NCBI RefSeq assembly: GCF_024679095.1
Contig: NW_026112165.1
Span: 468,501 to 532,500, forward strand
Length of the DNA stretch: 64,000 bases
DNA from: Eriocheir sinensis
Lineage: Eukaryota; Arthropoda; Malacostraca; Decapoda; Varunidae
Direction of reading: 5' to 3'
Each line of letters starts with the position of its first letter. Position 1 is the stretch's first letter. The translations under genes were made by a program, and so were the position numbers. Shown here piece by piece: positions 12,115 to 23,689 of the stretch. The notes below the pieces were generated by a model, which saw only the letters and a program-made list of their open reading frames with translations, was not told the DNA's origin and made no database searches.

Positions 12115-13020
12115 GCAATAAGGAGTTAAAACAAGGAAAGACCCCTGGCATTGATGGTATAACAGCAGACATGTTGATATACAGAGGAAATGATGGTATG
12201 AAAGGATGCTGTGGATATGCAATCTAGCATGGTATTGGACGACTGAGGAAAGGCCATCACAGTAAATGAAAGGGCTTTAAAAGAGGATGATGAAAATATA
12301 CGATAAAACTGTAGGCAATGAACATTTTTTTTAGAAGTAGAGAATGTATGGATCAAATTATTGTACCCAAAATGATAGTTGAAAAGTATCAAGAGGAGGA
12401 TAGGAAGTAGTTTCCCTCTTGCATGAACCTGGAGAAGGCCTTTGTCAGGTTTGAAAGAAGGATGAAGTGTGAGCATGGGTGGTAAAGAAGGGATAAGAAA
12501 CAATATTATTCTGCCTATTTTTTCAGATGCATCAAAGACATGGGTGTGGAATGTATCACAGCAATCACAAATAGGTGCAGTGGAAATAAACTATATAGGA
12601 GGTGCATGAGCTGATGGTACCATATGGATTAGACTGTTAGATAAAATAATGGAAGTTTGTATGAGAGGTTTGGTATGGGTGCAGCAGTGAAGGGAGTGGA
12701 TTAACCCATCCGCTGCGATTGGAACGAATTTGGCTTTCACTGGAAGCCTGATAACATATACTCCCATGTCTTTCTCTGCCTCTGTGGTGGATAGTGGAGT
12801 GTTTCCCATGTTGTATTGGTATGCTGGATATCCCCTCCCAAGGTGCAGGACTTTACATTTTCCTTCACTGAATTGTAGCAGCCACTTTTTGATCCATTCC
12901 TGTAGCATGGTGATGTCTTCTTGTAGGCAATTCACAGTCAGCGGGTTAAGGAGTGCTTGAATAGGTGAAGTGTAGGGCTCTGAGATGTGATGAGAATGGA
13001 TAAGACTGACTTTGACAATG
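12115..13020 (+). pseudogene. Decayed non-LTR reverse transcriptase, split by a MITE
   Basis: Fragments in shifting frames spell GKTPGIDGITADML near 12136-12180, then MNLEKAFVRFERRMK (DLEKAFDR-type motif A) near 12424-12470, and MRMDKTDF near 12990. These fit an endonuclease-type LINE reverse transcriptase and its C-terminal part. Many stops and frameshifts show that it is dead. The 241-bp TTAA element at 12705-12945 lies inside it and gives a relative age. Confidence 0.6.
12705..12945 (-). mobile_element. 241-bp TTAA-flanked piggyBac-like MITE, copy 2
   Basis: It has the same length and borders as 938-1178 but lies on the opposite strand. TTAA is at 12701-12704 and 12946-12949, with terminal CCC/GGG. 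The reverse-transcriptase-like frame (KWLLQFSEGKCKVLHLG) is again open throughout. Removing the element and one TTAA restores the flanking decayed LINE. Confidence 0.75.
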
Positions 13021-13204
13021 TAAATGCAAAAGTGTTTATTTGATATGCACCGTTCTGTTTCTATAATGTTGAGTATCAGTAGATCAGTTTTAGATGTTTT
13101 AAGCAATTGATTTCTTGGCTTAAGAATTAGTTTCATTCATAACTGCTCAGCATTATACATGTAATTACTAATGATAGAGTATGATGTTGATACCTCCACA
13201 GTAT

Positions 13205-13476
13205 TGCTCAGTATTATAGTTGGCAAGTGTGGGTCAGTTTTTTGGTCTATTTGTTGAGGGAGCGGCAGGAGTTGTGTCTGCCTGCCCGTTGAACCACACC
13301 CAGGGAACACCTTCAGAGGGTTATGAGTAGGGGCACTGGGGACATCCTAACCTCTTGCAGTGCCACCGACACTTCACCCATCGTGAGTAGTGGGGGGGAT
13401 TCTGGAGCTGCCCTGTGTAGGCCACCCGGCCTCTTGCAGTTTCCCTATGTTCTTATGTTCTTATGTAATCAAAAAA
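13205..13476 (+). mobile_element. Probable 3' end of another LINE with TATGTTCT-type tail
   Basis: The segment has GGCAGGAGTTGTGTCTGCC, a CCACCCGGCCTCTTGCAG phrase and a terminal TATGTTCTTATGTTCTTATG run. I associate this 3' end with decapod LINEs. No coding part is attached, so it is a strongly 5'-truncated copy. Confidence 0.45.
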
Positions 13477-13759
13477 GCTCAGGAGGCTAATGGCAAATAT
13501 AGTGGGACAACGACAAGGACAAACACCATCAAGAAGTGTAAATATCTACTAAACATCACCAGCCTCACACATGCACAGTGGATAACTTCCTTGCTCCTTA
13601 ATGGTACATTTCTGTTGACGAGGGACCTTGCTAACTCTTCATTTTTTCCATGAAGCTGCTATTCTTGTTCTCCGTGGCATCAAGAAAAATGGGAAAAGGT
13701 AGCAAGCTTGCTGGTCAGTAGAAAAATGCTGTTATAAAGAGCAGGGTAAATATCTACTG

Positions 13760-14462
13760 TGCATGTGTGAGCAGACACATGGCCAACAATAAGGAGGTGT
13801 GCAACACCGTGGCGGACCAAGCGGCCAACCTGGCACATACACACCCACAGACCATAGACAGACCACCGGACCACACTGACTTACTGATCCACCTCCGCCA
13901 ATCCTCCCACAGACACTGGACCGCCAGACTAACGGCTGACCTCAGACGGCTCACCCTTGGACGCTACAGACACTCCCCCGCCAGGCACTGGCGGACCTAC
14001 TCCCCCAGTCGTCCCCTCGACACAGCCATCACCCGCCTGAGGATTGGCCACAGCCGCCTCAATGCACACCTGCACAGACTGTCTATAGTCCAGGATCCTC
14101 ACTGCCCATGGTGTCCCACACAACCCGACACACCGGAACACCTCCTTCTCCACTGCCCAAGATTCTACTCCCTCCGCACCAACCTCAGAGCTTCCCTAAC
14201 AAGACTCTACATTCACAGGGCAACCCTAGAGGACCTGCTGGGCAGCGACACTCTCAGCCCCGACACAGCCTTCCAAGCCCTCAAGTGTAAGCAGACCTTC
14301 CTGCAGAAGTTGGGGCAACTCAATAGGATCTAACCACCACACCGGTGACAGAACGAAAACCAAAAACAACACCGGATAGCAACTACTACTGACGGGGCTC
14401 TAGAGGTTGTGGTCCCATAGCCTAACTAGCCCCATAAAAAACCCCAAGAAGAAGAAGAACAA
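13760..14462 (+). mobile_element. 5'-truncated LINE: end of RNase H domain, zinc-knuckle tail and 3' UTR
   Basis: An open frame (about 13767-14333) starts in the last helix of an RNase H domain (VADQAANLAHTHP). It continues through a basic linker and ends with LRIGHSRLNAHL and a C-x2-C-x8-H-x4-C knuckle (CPWC...HLLLHC), the usual C-terminus of RNase H-bearing Jockey/I-group LINEs. A 3' UTR of about 130 bp ends in repeated AAG near 14462. Everything upstream of the RNase H end is missing. The frame has no internal stop, so insertion was relatively recent. Confidence 0.7.
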
Positions 14463-14496
14463 TAAGGAGTTAAAGAGGACGATAAGGAGCAGTGAC

Positions 14497-14640
14497 TGTA
14501 GAATGCTGAGATATATGGGATATATGATATGGGAAGATAGGGCGTCTAATGAGGAGGTGATGAGGTGTGGTGTGATGGACGTGTTGAATGTGCTGAGAAG
14601 GCAAAGACTGATCTTACCACAGCCTAGCTGTTGTGAGAGT
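14497..14640 (+). pseudogene. LINE C-terminal fragment
   Basis: The frame reads RMLRYMGYMIWEDRASNEEV and VLRRQRL, the stretch that precedes the RWFGHV motif at the end of many RTE-like LINE proteins. It stops short of that motif. It is an isolated remnant between two other insertions. Confidence 0.5.
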
Positions 14641-15492
14641 AGACTTTGCCTCAGGAGAGAAGTTGGAGAATACAGGGAAGAGTAGCACTGATTGATTTGC
14701 TGGGAATCAGGACCATTATAAGGCTCTCCATAGGACAACAGGTCTTCTAGGGAAAGACATGAAGCATGTGAGGAGTCTTGCAGAAGATGTCAAGGGCTAT
14801 TTCAATGACCTCCAACCTAATTAAAAGCTCTGCAAAAGCTCCTATCCAAGCCTGCCTTTTGAGTGACCTCTATCTGAAGTGCAGATAGATGGCTCATGTC
14901 AAAAATGGATGGACAGAGGGCTCGTTGCACCTAGTACTTTGATAAGTTGTACATTGTGGAACTCTGAGCAGACAGCTCCCAGCTTTTAAGCTGTAAATAG
15001 TGGGGCAAAGATTTACTTTATGCACCCTTCCATAACTGCCTTCCTACTTAGCCAACTGCTCTTCTGTTGTCATTTGTGTCTTTTACTAACCTTCAAATCT
15101 CCTGGAAAATCATATGAAAGAATGTGGAGCTCAAAACAACTCTGAAAATAGCCATGAATTGTGCATGGGAATCTGTGCAGCCGAGGGCAGAATAGCCCAC
15201 AGCGTCCCGTGGCAGCCAAAACCTATGGCTCACCAACGCTAAAATCCAATAGGTTCATACCTAGAGGGGATTTCGCCCTCCTCAACCCCACTCAGGTTAC
15301 AGACAGCTGAATATACATAAACCTCCTAATGGGGGGCTTTGCCCCTTTCACCCCCACCCCCCCCCACCATCTCCACATTCTGTCTCATTGGGCTAAAACC
15401 ACATAGTTTCCAACACACATTTCATGGCTATTTGCACATTTGCTTTGATCTCTACATTCCTTCCTATGACCTTGGTGGTTCAAAGGTTAGTA

Positions 15493-16124
<632 letters not shown>

Positions 16125-16620
16125 CATCAGAAGAGCAGTTGGCAAAGCATAAGATGAGTTATGGAGAGGCGTATAAGGTAAGTTTTACCCAATAGTGGAT
16201 GGGGATCCACCCACTCTTGAAACCCTAACCCTCTTTTGATGAGGTGAACAAGGCTGTGGCAAAGGAGTGGAAAGGCAGCTGATGTGTGTAACATTAGTGT
16301 GGAGCTCCTCAAAGCTGGAGGTGAGGCCATGAGCCATGGCCTGCATGTGGTCTTGACTGTAATATGGCAATCTGGCACCATTTCTCTTGACTGGAAAGAG
16401 GAACAGGCCTCTCTGGAAAGGTAAAGGGACTGTCAAGACTGCAACAACAGTATGGCACTGCTCAGTGCCAGGCAAAACGCTTACCCATCTATTGCTCAAG
16501 TAACTTCGCAGCCAAATGCTGAAATTCAGAGATGTGAGCAGTTAGGGTTCATGCCTGGTGAGTCTGTTTACTGGCTGGCCTGGCCTGAGGGTGCTGTGAA
16601 GGAGGTGGTGAGTTTACCCA

Positions 16621-17120
16621 GCTTCTTTCCTATATGTCTCAGTGCAGCATATTTACTTTAAGAGTATTATGTAATGTTTTATGGCTGAAAAAAATTACTT
16701 TTCATCTTCCCAGATCCCCCAAAACATTCCCCCGCTCCCCTAGCTTATTGGGGTGCAGTAGCGAAATAGAAGTAACGAAAATGTGGCCAAGAAAACCAAC
16801 AAAATCAACGCTCTCATTATCTCAGGTAATGTATATCGCAAAATGAGCGATTATAGATAACTCTAGTAATGGTGTTAATCCCTTTAATAATGTTAACAGT
16901 GATAAAGCTAGCAACTAAACCGTTAGACTGGCAACGCTAATATATATAAGGCGATATTTCCAGACATTGACCAATAATAAGAAAAATGTTATTCTACTCA
17001 TTAAATAGGCTAATCACGAGGGGGAATATTGAAATTAGTGTAGCCTACTCCGCCGCAGGTGACAACAACGGCACAAAGCGAAGCGTATCAAACTAAATCG
17101 AACTTTATCCTTTCATACAC
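16621..17120. other. No gene seen
   Basis: AT-rich sequence between the RTE remnant and a SINE. No exon or repeat is recognised. Confidence 0.45.
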
Positions 17121-17306
17121 GCCTCCGCGGTGCAGTGATTAGCGTCCCTGACTACAAATCCCCAGGCCTGAGTTCAAATCCCGGCCTGGGCAGTCGGGGG
17201 GATTCATCCTTCCTTACGGGTTGGTCAGTAAATGGGTAGCTACCTGGCGAACCTGGGGGAAGGAAAGCTTTGGTAACCCGAATGTCCCGGCCACTGACCC
17301 TATGTC
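17121..17306 (+). mobile_element. tRNA-derived SINE
   Basis: The head GCCTCCGCGGTGCAGTGATTAG contains a pol III A-box-like sequence, and GAGTTCAAATCCC at about 17170-17182 is the B box. The body carries TACGGGTTGGTCAGTAAATG, GGGTAGCTACC and GGTAACCCG. It is not a functional tRNA gene because the acceptor stem and 3' half are replaced by the SINE body. Confidence 0.75.
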
Positions 17307-17311
17307 TACTC

Positions 17312-17612
17312 ACCATATTCATATTTATACTTATCTCTCAGCTTTCATACTAATACTTACTGATCTTTACACTCTAACATCACTCGGCACATTCCCGTTG
17401 CTCATATTTACCTTGGAATATCAAGTTACGGCCTATAATCTTTACATCTGACTACAGTTTACTCATTCCTGTCCGCTGTCCTAACCCACGCTGCCTTGTT
17501 AAACTCACCATATTCATATTTTTACTCATCTCTCAGCTTTCATACTAACGCTAACTGGTCTTCACACTCTAATATCACTCGACACACTCCCACTGTTCAT
17601 ATTTACCTTGGA
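17312..17612. repeat. Direct repeat of about 108 bp separated by about 85 bp
   Basis: The two copies (about 17312-17420 and 17505-17612) both begin CATATTCATATTT and end CATATTTACCTTGGAATAT. Inside they share CTCAGCTTTCATACTAA. Confidence 0.8.
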
Positions 17613-18357
17613 ATATAATGAAGGTACGGGATAAGTCACTCGAGAAAGCCAACACTTTTGCATAACATTGCTTTAGGTTCACACGTGTCGATCAGCTGTG
17701 TCGAATATCTTGAACGCATGGAGCTTCTACTTTGTTTTTTACTTTTTATGTATAACTTGGTGATAAACTGTACGTGTTGCTTGATTGATGTAAAGTATAT
17801 GCTATCGAAATAACACAGATTCTTCGCGTAGGAAGTTGATTTTCAGTTTGATTTCATTGTCTTTTCAGGGGTATCTGTGTTAGGTAAAGCCTGTATATTG
17901 ATTGAAAAAAAAATAGCTCTTCATTATATTTCCTAACCATTCATGTATGGCTCTCAAGTTTATTCATTGTGAACTGCTCATGATGACTGTCTTTAAATTG
18001 CATCTGGCATTGGTTAGGTCTACTCTTTATTATGCTATTCAATATTGATGCCCTTATTACAGGAACTATACCCCTGGCATGGCAAACAGAAGAATGGTAA
18101 GAATATTCCAAGGACTTAAAAATCAGTGTACAAAGAAAAAAAATTAAAGCAGCTTATTTTATTTACATGCTTCGGAGAGAAAAAGACTGAGTACTAAAAT
18201 CAGGCTGAGTATAGTGTAGTTGTCCTTTAGATGACCAGGAAAGCGCTCTCGAAGAAAACGTTAGAGGAGAAACTTAAGAAAAACAGACTCAGCAATTCAT
18301 CTGAAAGGGGAGAGTAGACGTGGAAAAGGACCCCAAAACCCCTTCACTTGCAGAGTA
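17613..18357. other. No gene seen
   Basis: AT-rich sequence without exons or recognisable repeats. Confidence 0.45.
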
Positions 18358-18562
18358 CGTGCCTCCATGGTGTAGTGATTAACATGCCTAGCTACGAATC
18401 CGCGGGCCCGGGTTCGAATCCAGGCCTTGACAAGTTGACAGTCGGCGAACAACTCACCCAGTTGTGCATCTTCCCTTTCGGCCTGGTTGATAAAAGGGTA
18501 CCTGAGGAACCTGGGGAAGGTAAACTGTGGTAACCTGGATGTCACGCTTGCCCTGTGTCCCG
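18358..18562 (+). mobile_element. tRNA-derived SINE, best preserved copy
   Basis: GCCTCCATGGTGTAGTGATT forms the head with an A box, and GGTTCGAATCC at 18411-18421 is a perfect B box. The body continues AACTCACCCAGTTG, GGGTACCTGAGG and AACCTGGGGAAGG. A T-rich run follows at 18570. It belongs to the same family as 17121-17306 (+) and 11611-11790 (-). Confidence 0.8.
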
Positions 18563-19223
18563 AGATCATGTTTTTTTTTTCTTTTCTTATCTACCAAAGG
18601 CTCTAGAGTCTAGAGCCAATGAGACGGAGATGAGCACCCAGGCTATGCGAAGATATAGTGTGTGCATGCCTATTTGGGTGGATGGAGGAGTGATGGCCCC
18701 ACGTCTTTTAGGTTCCTGGTTACGGCTAAACTTAAGGAGTTTATTAAGAATATATTTACCCAGCCTTCCCATAACTACATAAAATAATTACGGTTGAACT
18801 GTTTGAGTGTAGCTGGGTGACTCCAGGTGGCCCTCAATACTACTGGGTGACCGCTCTATTTATGAAGCTGTGGGCAACAGTTCTGAAGTAAATACACAAC
18901 AATATGACCAGCGGGAACCTGAGACTAAAGTAAACCTCGAGCCGCCAGCGACCGGAGAATAGCCTGGGTTGGCATGAGGAGCATTAGTTTTTGACATAGA
19001 TTTTGTTATTCAGATTTTTTAAACACAAAAAGTTATTAATTACTCCTAAACCACCCTGCTGACCCCCTTCCGCCCCCTTTTTTCTCCCCCCCTCCCCCCA
19101 GATCTTTCCACTGCCCCCAGGTGGGCGGTATCGCCTACTTTGGGAACCATTGTTTAAAACAATGAGTGACCTGGCGTGAAAGTTACGTAAGTTAATTTGT
19201 ATACATGACACTCTAAACCTAGA
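18563..19223. other. No gene seen
   Basis: Mixed sequence; a C-rich tract lies near 19070-19130. No exon could be supported. Confidence 0.45.
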
Positions 19224-19257
<34 letters not shown>

Positions 19258-19259
<2 letters not shown>

Positions 19260-19511
19260 GTAGGACAGCCGAGGGCGCAGGGGCGTGTACGAGGACAGCA
19301 GGTCGGGGCACTCCAGGAAGGGCGTCCCGTCGCCGAGATCCACCCAGGGGTCGTCATCCTCGTCCTCGGGGTGGAAGCGGGGCGGGGGGGCGAGCAGCGG
19401 CCCTCGCCCACTCACTGCTAACTCAAGCGAGGGGTCGAGGTAGCGGGGCGTCTCCTCATCGCCATCTTCGTCGGCGATCACCTTCACCTCGGGGACCAGC
19501 GCGGCGGCCAT
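19258..19511 (-). CDS. Probable first coding exon of an unidentified acidic protein
   Basis: From ATG 19511 the frame runs 84 codons plus 2 bases to a donor CTACAG|GTGTGTG at 19258/19257. Codons are strongly GC3-biased (GTG, GAC, CCC, CTG), as in the kinase gene further on. The peptide begins MAAALVPEVKVIADEDGDEE and contains an acidic stretch (HPEDEDDDPWVDLGDG) and FLECPDLLSSY. I do not recognise the protein. There is no signal peptide or membrane segment. An acceptor (CTTGCAG|GATG) lies 14 bases upstream of the ATG, suggesting a split 5' UTR. The intron opens directly into a (GT)n run. No further exon was found downstream on this strand. A competing short frame from 19560 (MEPASSASHCLQDA, then GTAAGT) cannot be excluded. 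Confidence 0.5.
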
Positions 19512-19597
19512 TACTTACTGCATCCTGCAAGCAGTGGGAGGCTGAGGACGCTGGCTCCATGCTCCTTACCCTCGGTTACCTGCACCGTTAAGCCCTG

Positions 19598-19835
19598 GAC
19601 CCATATTCGCAAACATTTCGAGGCTCACACACCCACATTTGATAAGGTTTTCGTAGAGGCTGTGGGCACTTCAATGGCTAGATTCAGGAACGAAGTGATA
19701 GTCTGACAAGGCCTCTGCACGATGAATGTGAAAAAACACTCATGAGAACCCGACTTATCTCCTGTGTGGCTTTGGAAATAGTTATGAGCAACGAAAGCGT
19801 CTGTACGGGGCCCTGATCTGGCGGGCACCAGACTC
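19598..19835 (-). repeat. GGGCCC-ended repeat family, single full-looking copy
   Basis: It starts GGACCCATATTCGCAAACATT and ends CTTATGAGC-type sequence then GTACGGGGCCC. The two ends are imperfect inverted repeats (GGRCCCRTATTC...), which suggests a MITE. The centre matches 1208-1680. Confidence 0.6.
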
Positions 19836-19942
19836 AACCCAGAGCACCAGTGCTGCTCTCCTCACTCCTGCTGATAGCCGGCTTTCACTGACTGTACAAA
19901 ACTAAATCAATTCCTTACTGGTATACATGTACCGTGGGAAGC

Positions 19943-19945
19943 AGT

Positions 19946-20021
<76 letters not shown>
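19943..20021. repeat. (AAT)n microsatellite
   Basis: A near-pure AAT run of about 78 bp. Confidence 0.95.
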
Positions 20022-21017
<996 letters not shown>

Positions 21018-21129
21018 TGCAGCAGGCGGACGTCAGGTGAATGGCTGGCTAAAGTCCCGTTGAAAGCACATCATTGGAATCCTGCGGAGAGAAAAATGAG
21101 TTGATTACTGGTCCCTTTCTCGTCATGTC

Positions 21130-21480
21130 CCCCGCCAACACTCTTCCTCCTTCATAATTATGGCATCCTTCCTGCTCTCCTTCCTTCCTTCCTTTACTCC
21201 CTTGTGGTACTTTCCTTCCTGCTCCCTTTTCTGATTTATATTTTATTTTCATAGTATCTCTCTCCTATGCCAACACTCCTCCTCGTTCATAATTATGGCA
21301 TCCTTCCTTCTCTCCTTCCTTCCTTACTTCCTTCCTTCCTTTACTCCCTTGTGGTATTTTCCTTCCTTCTCTCTTTTCTGATTCATATTTAATTTTCATA
21401 GTATCTCTCTCCTATGCCTTTTTTCACGTATTCCCTTCTTCATTCACAGTTGACACTCCTTCATAATTGTGGCATCCTTC
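21130..21480. repeat. Pyrimidine-rich tandem repeat of about 136-180 bp, nearly three units
   Basis: Each unit contains ACACTCYTCCT, CATAATTATGGCATCC, CTTCCTTCC runs, TACTCCCTTGTGGTA and ATAGTATCTCTCTCC. Landmarks recur at 21132, 21268 and 21449. Confidence 0.75.
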
Positions 21481-21832
21481 CTTCCTTCCTTCCTTCCTTC
21501 AATCTCTTATGGTAGTACTTTCCCTCTCCCTTTTCTCCTTCACAACGTCGTATCTCCGTTTATTTTTATTTCGTTTAAGTGCCTCTCTCCCTACTATGCT
21601 TTTTCTTCACTTAACTTCCCTCTTCGTTCACACGGTAACCAATATAACACAAAGTCCCGAGGTATTGTCATAACGAACACAGCAGACAGACACCACGGTA
21701 CACAGCATGACAACCATTTAAGTTTACAAGAAAGAGAGAAAATCGAATTAAAGAAATGACTCTGCAAGGTGCTATACAAGGTGACACAATATATCCAACA
21801 CTCACAACAACATTTACGACTTGCTGAGAACA

Positions 21833-21912
21833 TAAGAGCAGCGATTAGCGAGCCTTTGTTTTTCCCTAACACTTTCTTATTTGCCCTTGATTTGCCTCCT
21901 TTGCTGGAAAAT
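21833..21912 (+). mobile_element. 5'-truncated LINE 3' tail
   Basis: AAGAGCAGCGATTAGCGAGCC is followed by TGCCCTTGATTTGCCTCC and TTTGCTGGAAAATAAA, matching the 3' end of the LINE at 30888-33998. The poly(A) is degenerate. Confidence 0.6.
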
Positions 21913-22089
21913 AAATATAAAAATAAATAAAGTGGGATAACAGAGGAATGAAGATAGACAGCGAATACTAACTTGCCAGCTTTAGATTCACTGATGACAG
22001 ATTCGTATTAAGTAATTCTGAGGGAAACTTACGAAGACTAATCAAGGACTCTAATCCGTGCTTCAAATCGCGGTCTCTGAGAAGTGTCG

Positions 22090-22320
22090 TGTACCCTGAG
22101 GTCGGTATATACAGACGCATCCGCCACTCACATCAACTATTTCCACAGGCCAAATAGGAGATCAGTCGGGCTCTAATTAGTGTTTTCTTAGGTTCACGGT
22201 ACAGAAGAAAAGTCAAACTACCACCAGGGTCATAAAACTGCCTATGTAAATGCCCAAAACCCAAATGAAAGCCTTGTCAAATATGTGTGCTTGAGCGGCA
22301 AAATGTTTATGAATATGGCG
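22090..22320 (+). repeat. GGGCCC-ended repeat family copy
   Basis: TTTCCACAGGCCAAATAGG, then GGGTCATAAAACTGCC and GCCTTGTCAAATATGTGTGC, ending TTATGAATATGG. It has the same orientation as 4440-5160. Confidence 0.65.
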
Positions 22321-22659
22321 CTGTCTCGTCCCGTGTGACCCTCGGAGTACGCGGACCCCCGATGAGACTCGACCCGACCAAGACCTTGACCCGACCCACT
22401 GCACGCCGGGTAGGATGACTGCCCGGCGGCCTTGATGTTGATTCTGCTGCGGAGTTGCGTTCAGAGAGAGTAACGTGACGCCTTGTTCTCATTCACGACG
22501 GACATGATTGTATTCCTTTGTGGCGTCAACAAATACTCGCTAACGATGTCAAGATTCTCTGTATATTTGAATTGTTGAATGCATAAAAAAATACATGCAA
22601 AAAAGAAGACGATTGTATCTAGAATTCGGTTTAACTTTACAGTAGGGTACTTTTTTACA

Positions 22660-22965
22660 ATTTAATTTGATGTCTACGATTGTTTGTTACATTTAATTTG
22701 CTGTCTACGAGTGTCTGTGTTACATTCTATTTGCTGTCTACGATTTCTTTGTCACATTTAATTTGCTGTCTACGGCTGTCTGTTACATTCAATTTGCTGT
22801 CTACGGCTGTCTGTTACATTCAGTTTGCTCTCTTTGATTGTCTTTGTGTTACATTCAATTCGCTCTCTACGACTGTCTCAATGTTAAACTTAATATGCAT
22901 TCTACTAGGTCTCTATGTCACCTTCAGTTTGCTTTCTATATACGACTGTCTCTGTCACATTCATG
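22660..22965. repeat. Minisatellite of 30-36 bp, about nine units
   Basis: Repeats of TTACATTYAATTTGCTGTCT and ACGRYTGTCTGT, increasingly diverged toward 22965. Open frames here are by-products of the repeat. Confidence 0.8.
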
Positions 22966-23231
22966 GCAGGGTGTTTACTGTACTGCGTGACCCAGATAGT
23001 GAGTGACGCGGCTCTCCACACTAATCTTTTGTGTGTGGCGTGAATATCAATTGTGTCACCAGAGTACTGAAGCGTATCACTCCTCTTTATCTGGGGTGAC
23101 TGGGGATGAATAGTTTGCTAATTCCACGGAGGTAAACAACGCCTCTAACTGTATCGAAAATGTACCTAACCGCTTATTTGTACTTATTTGTTATTCGTTA
23201 GTTATTTGTGAGATATGGTGTTCCAAGGCCT

Positions 23232-23233
<2 letters not shown>

Positions 23234-23322
<89 letters not shown>
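23234..23322. repeat. (AT)n microsatellite
   Basis: A pure AT run of about 88 bp. Confidence 0.95.
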
Positions 23323-23326
<4 letters not shown>

Positions 23327-23559
23327 GTATAATGTCAAAATATGTATTAAAGAAGAGATGCCCGTGCTTCGTTGCTCATCAAATAACGTACACGAGAAAT
23401 GCAAATGTATGCAGATTGAATTTGTGCCTAAAAAAAAAAAAAATAGCTTGATGGTCTTAAGATGGGAAATGTCCTGCAGAAAACGAACGACATTATAATT
23501 AAAAACGAGAGAAGTGAGAGGGAGGATGGAAAGCCCAAGTGAAGAGAAGGGGAGAGTAG

Positions 23560-23680
23560 AAAAAATTACAGGAGGTGGAGAGGGAAGAGAAAAGAAAGAC
23601 AGGAGGTGGAGAGGGAAGAGAAAAAGAAAGACAGGAGGTGGAGAGGGAAGAGAAAAAGAAAGACAGGAGGTGGAACACAA
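23560..23680. repeat. 32-bp minisatellite, left part
   Basis: Tandem purine-rich units built on GACAGGAGGTGGAGAGGG and AAGAGAAAAAGAAA. The same array resumes at 25366-25520, on the far side of a LINE. Confidence 0.85.
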
Positions 23681-23689
23681 AGTAACGCA

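Noticed and set aside
18361..18430. A tRNA gene
   Set aside because: A and B boxes are present, but the cloverleaf 3' half is replaced by the SINE body that recurs at 17121 and 11611.
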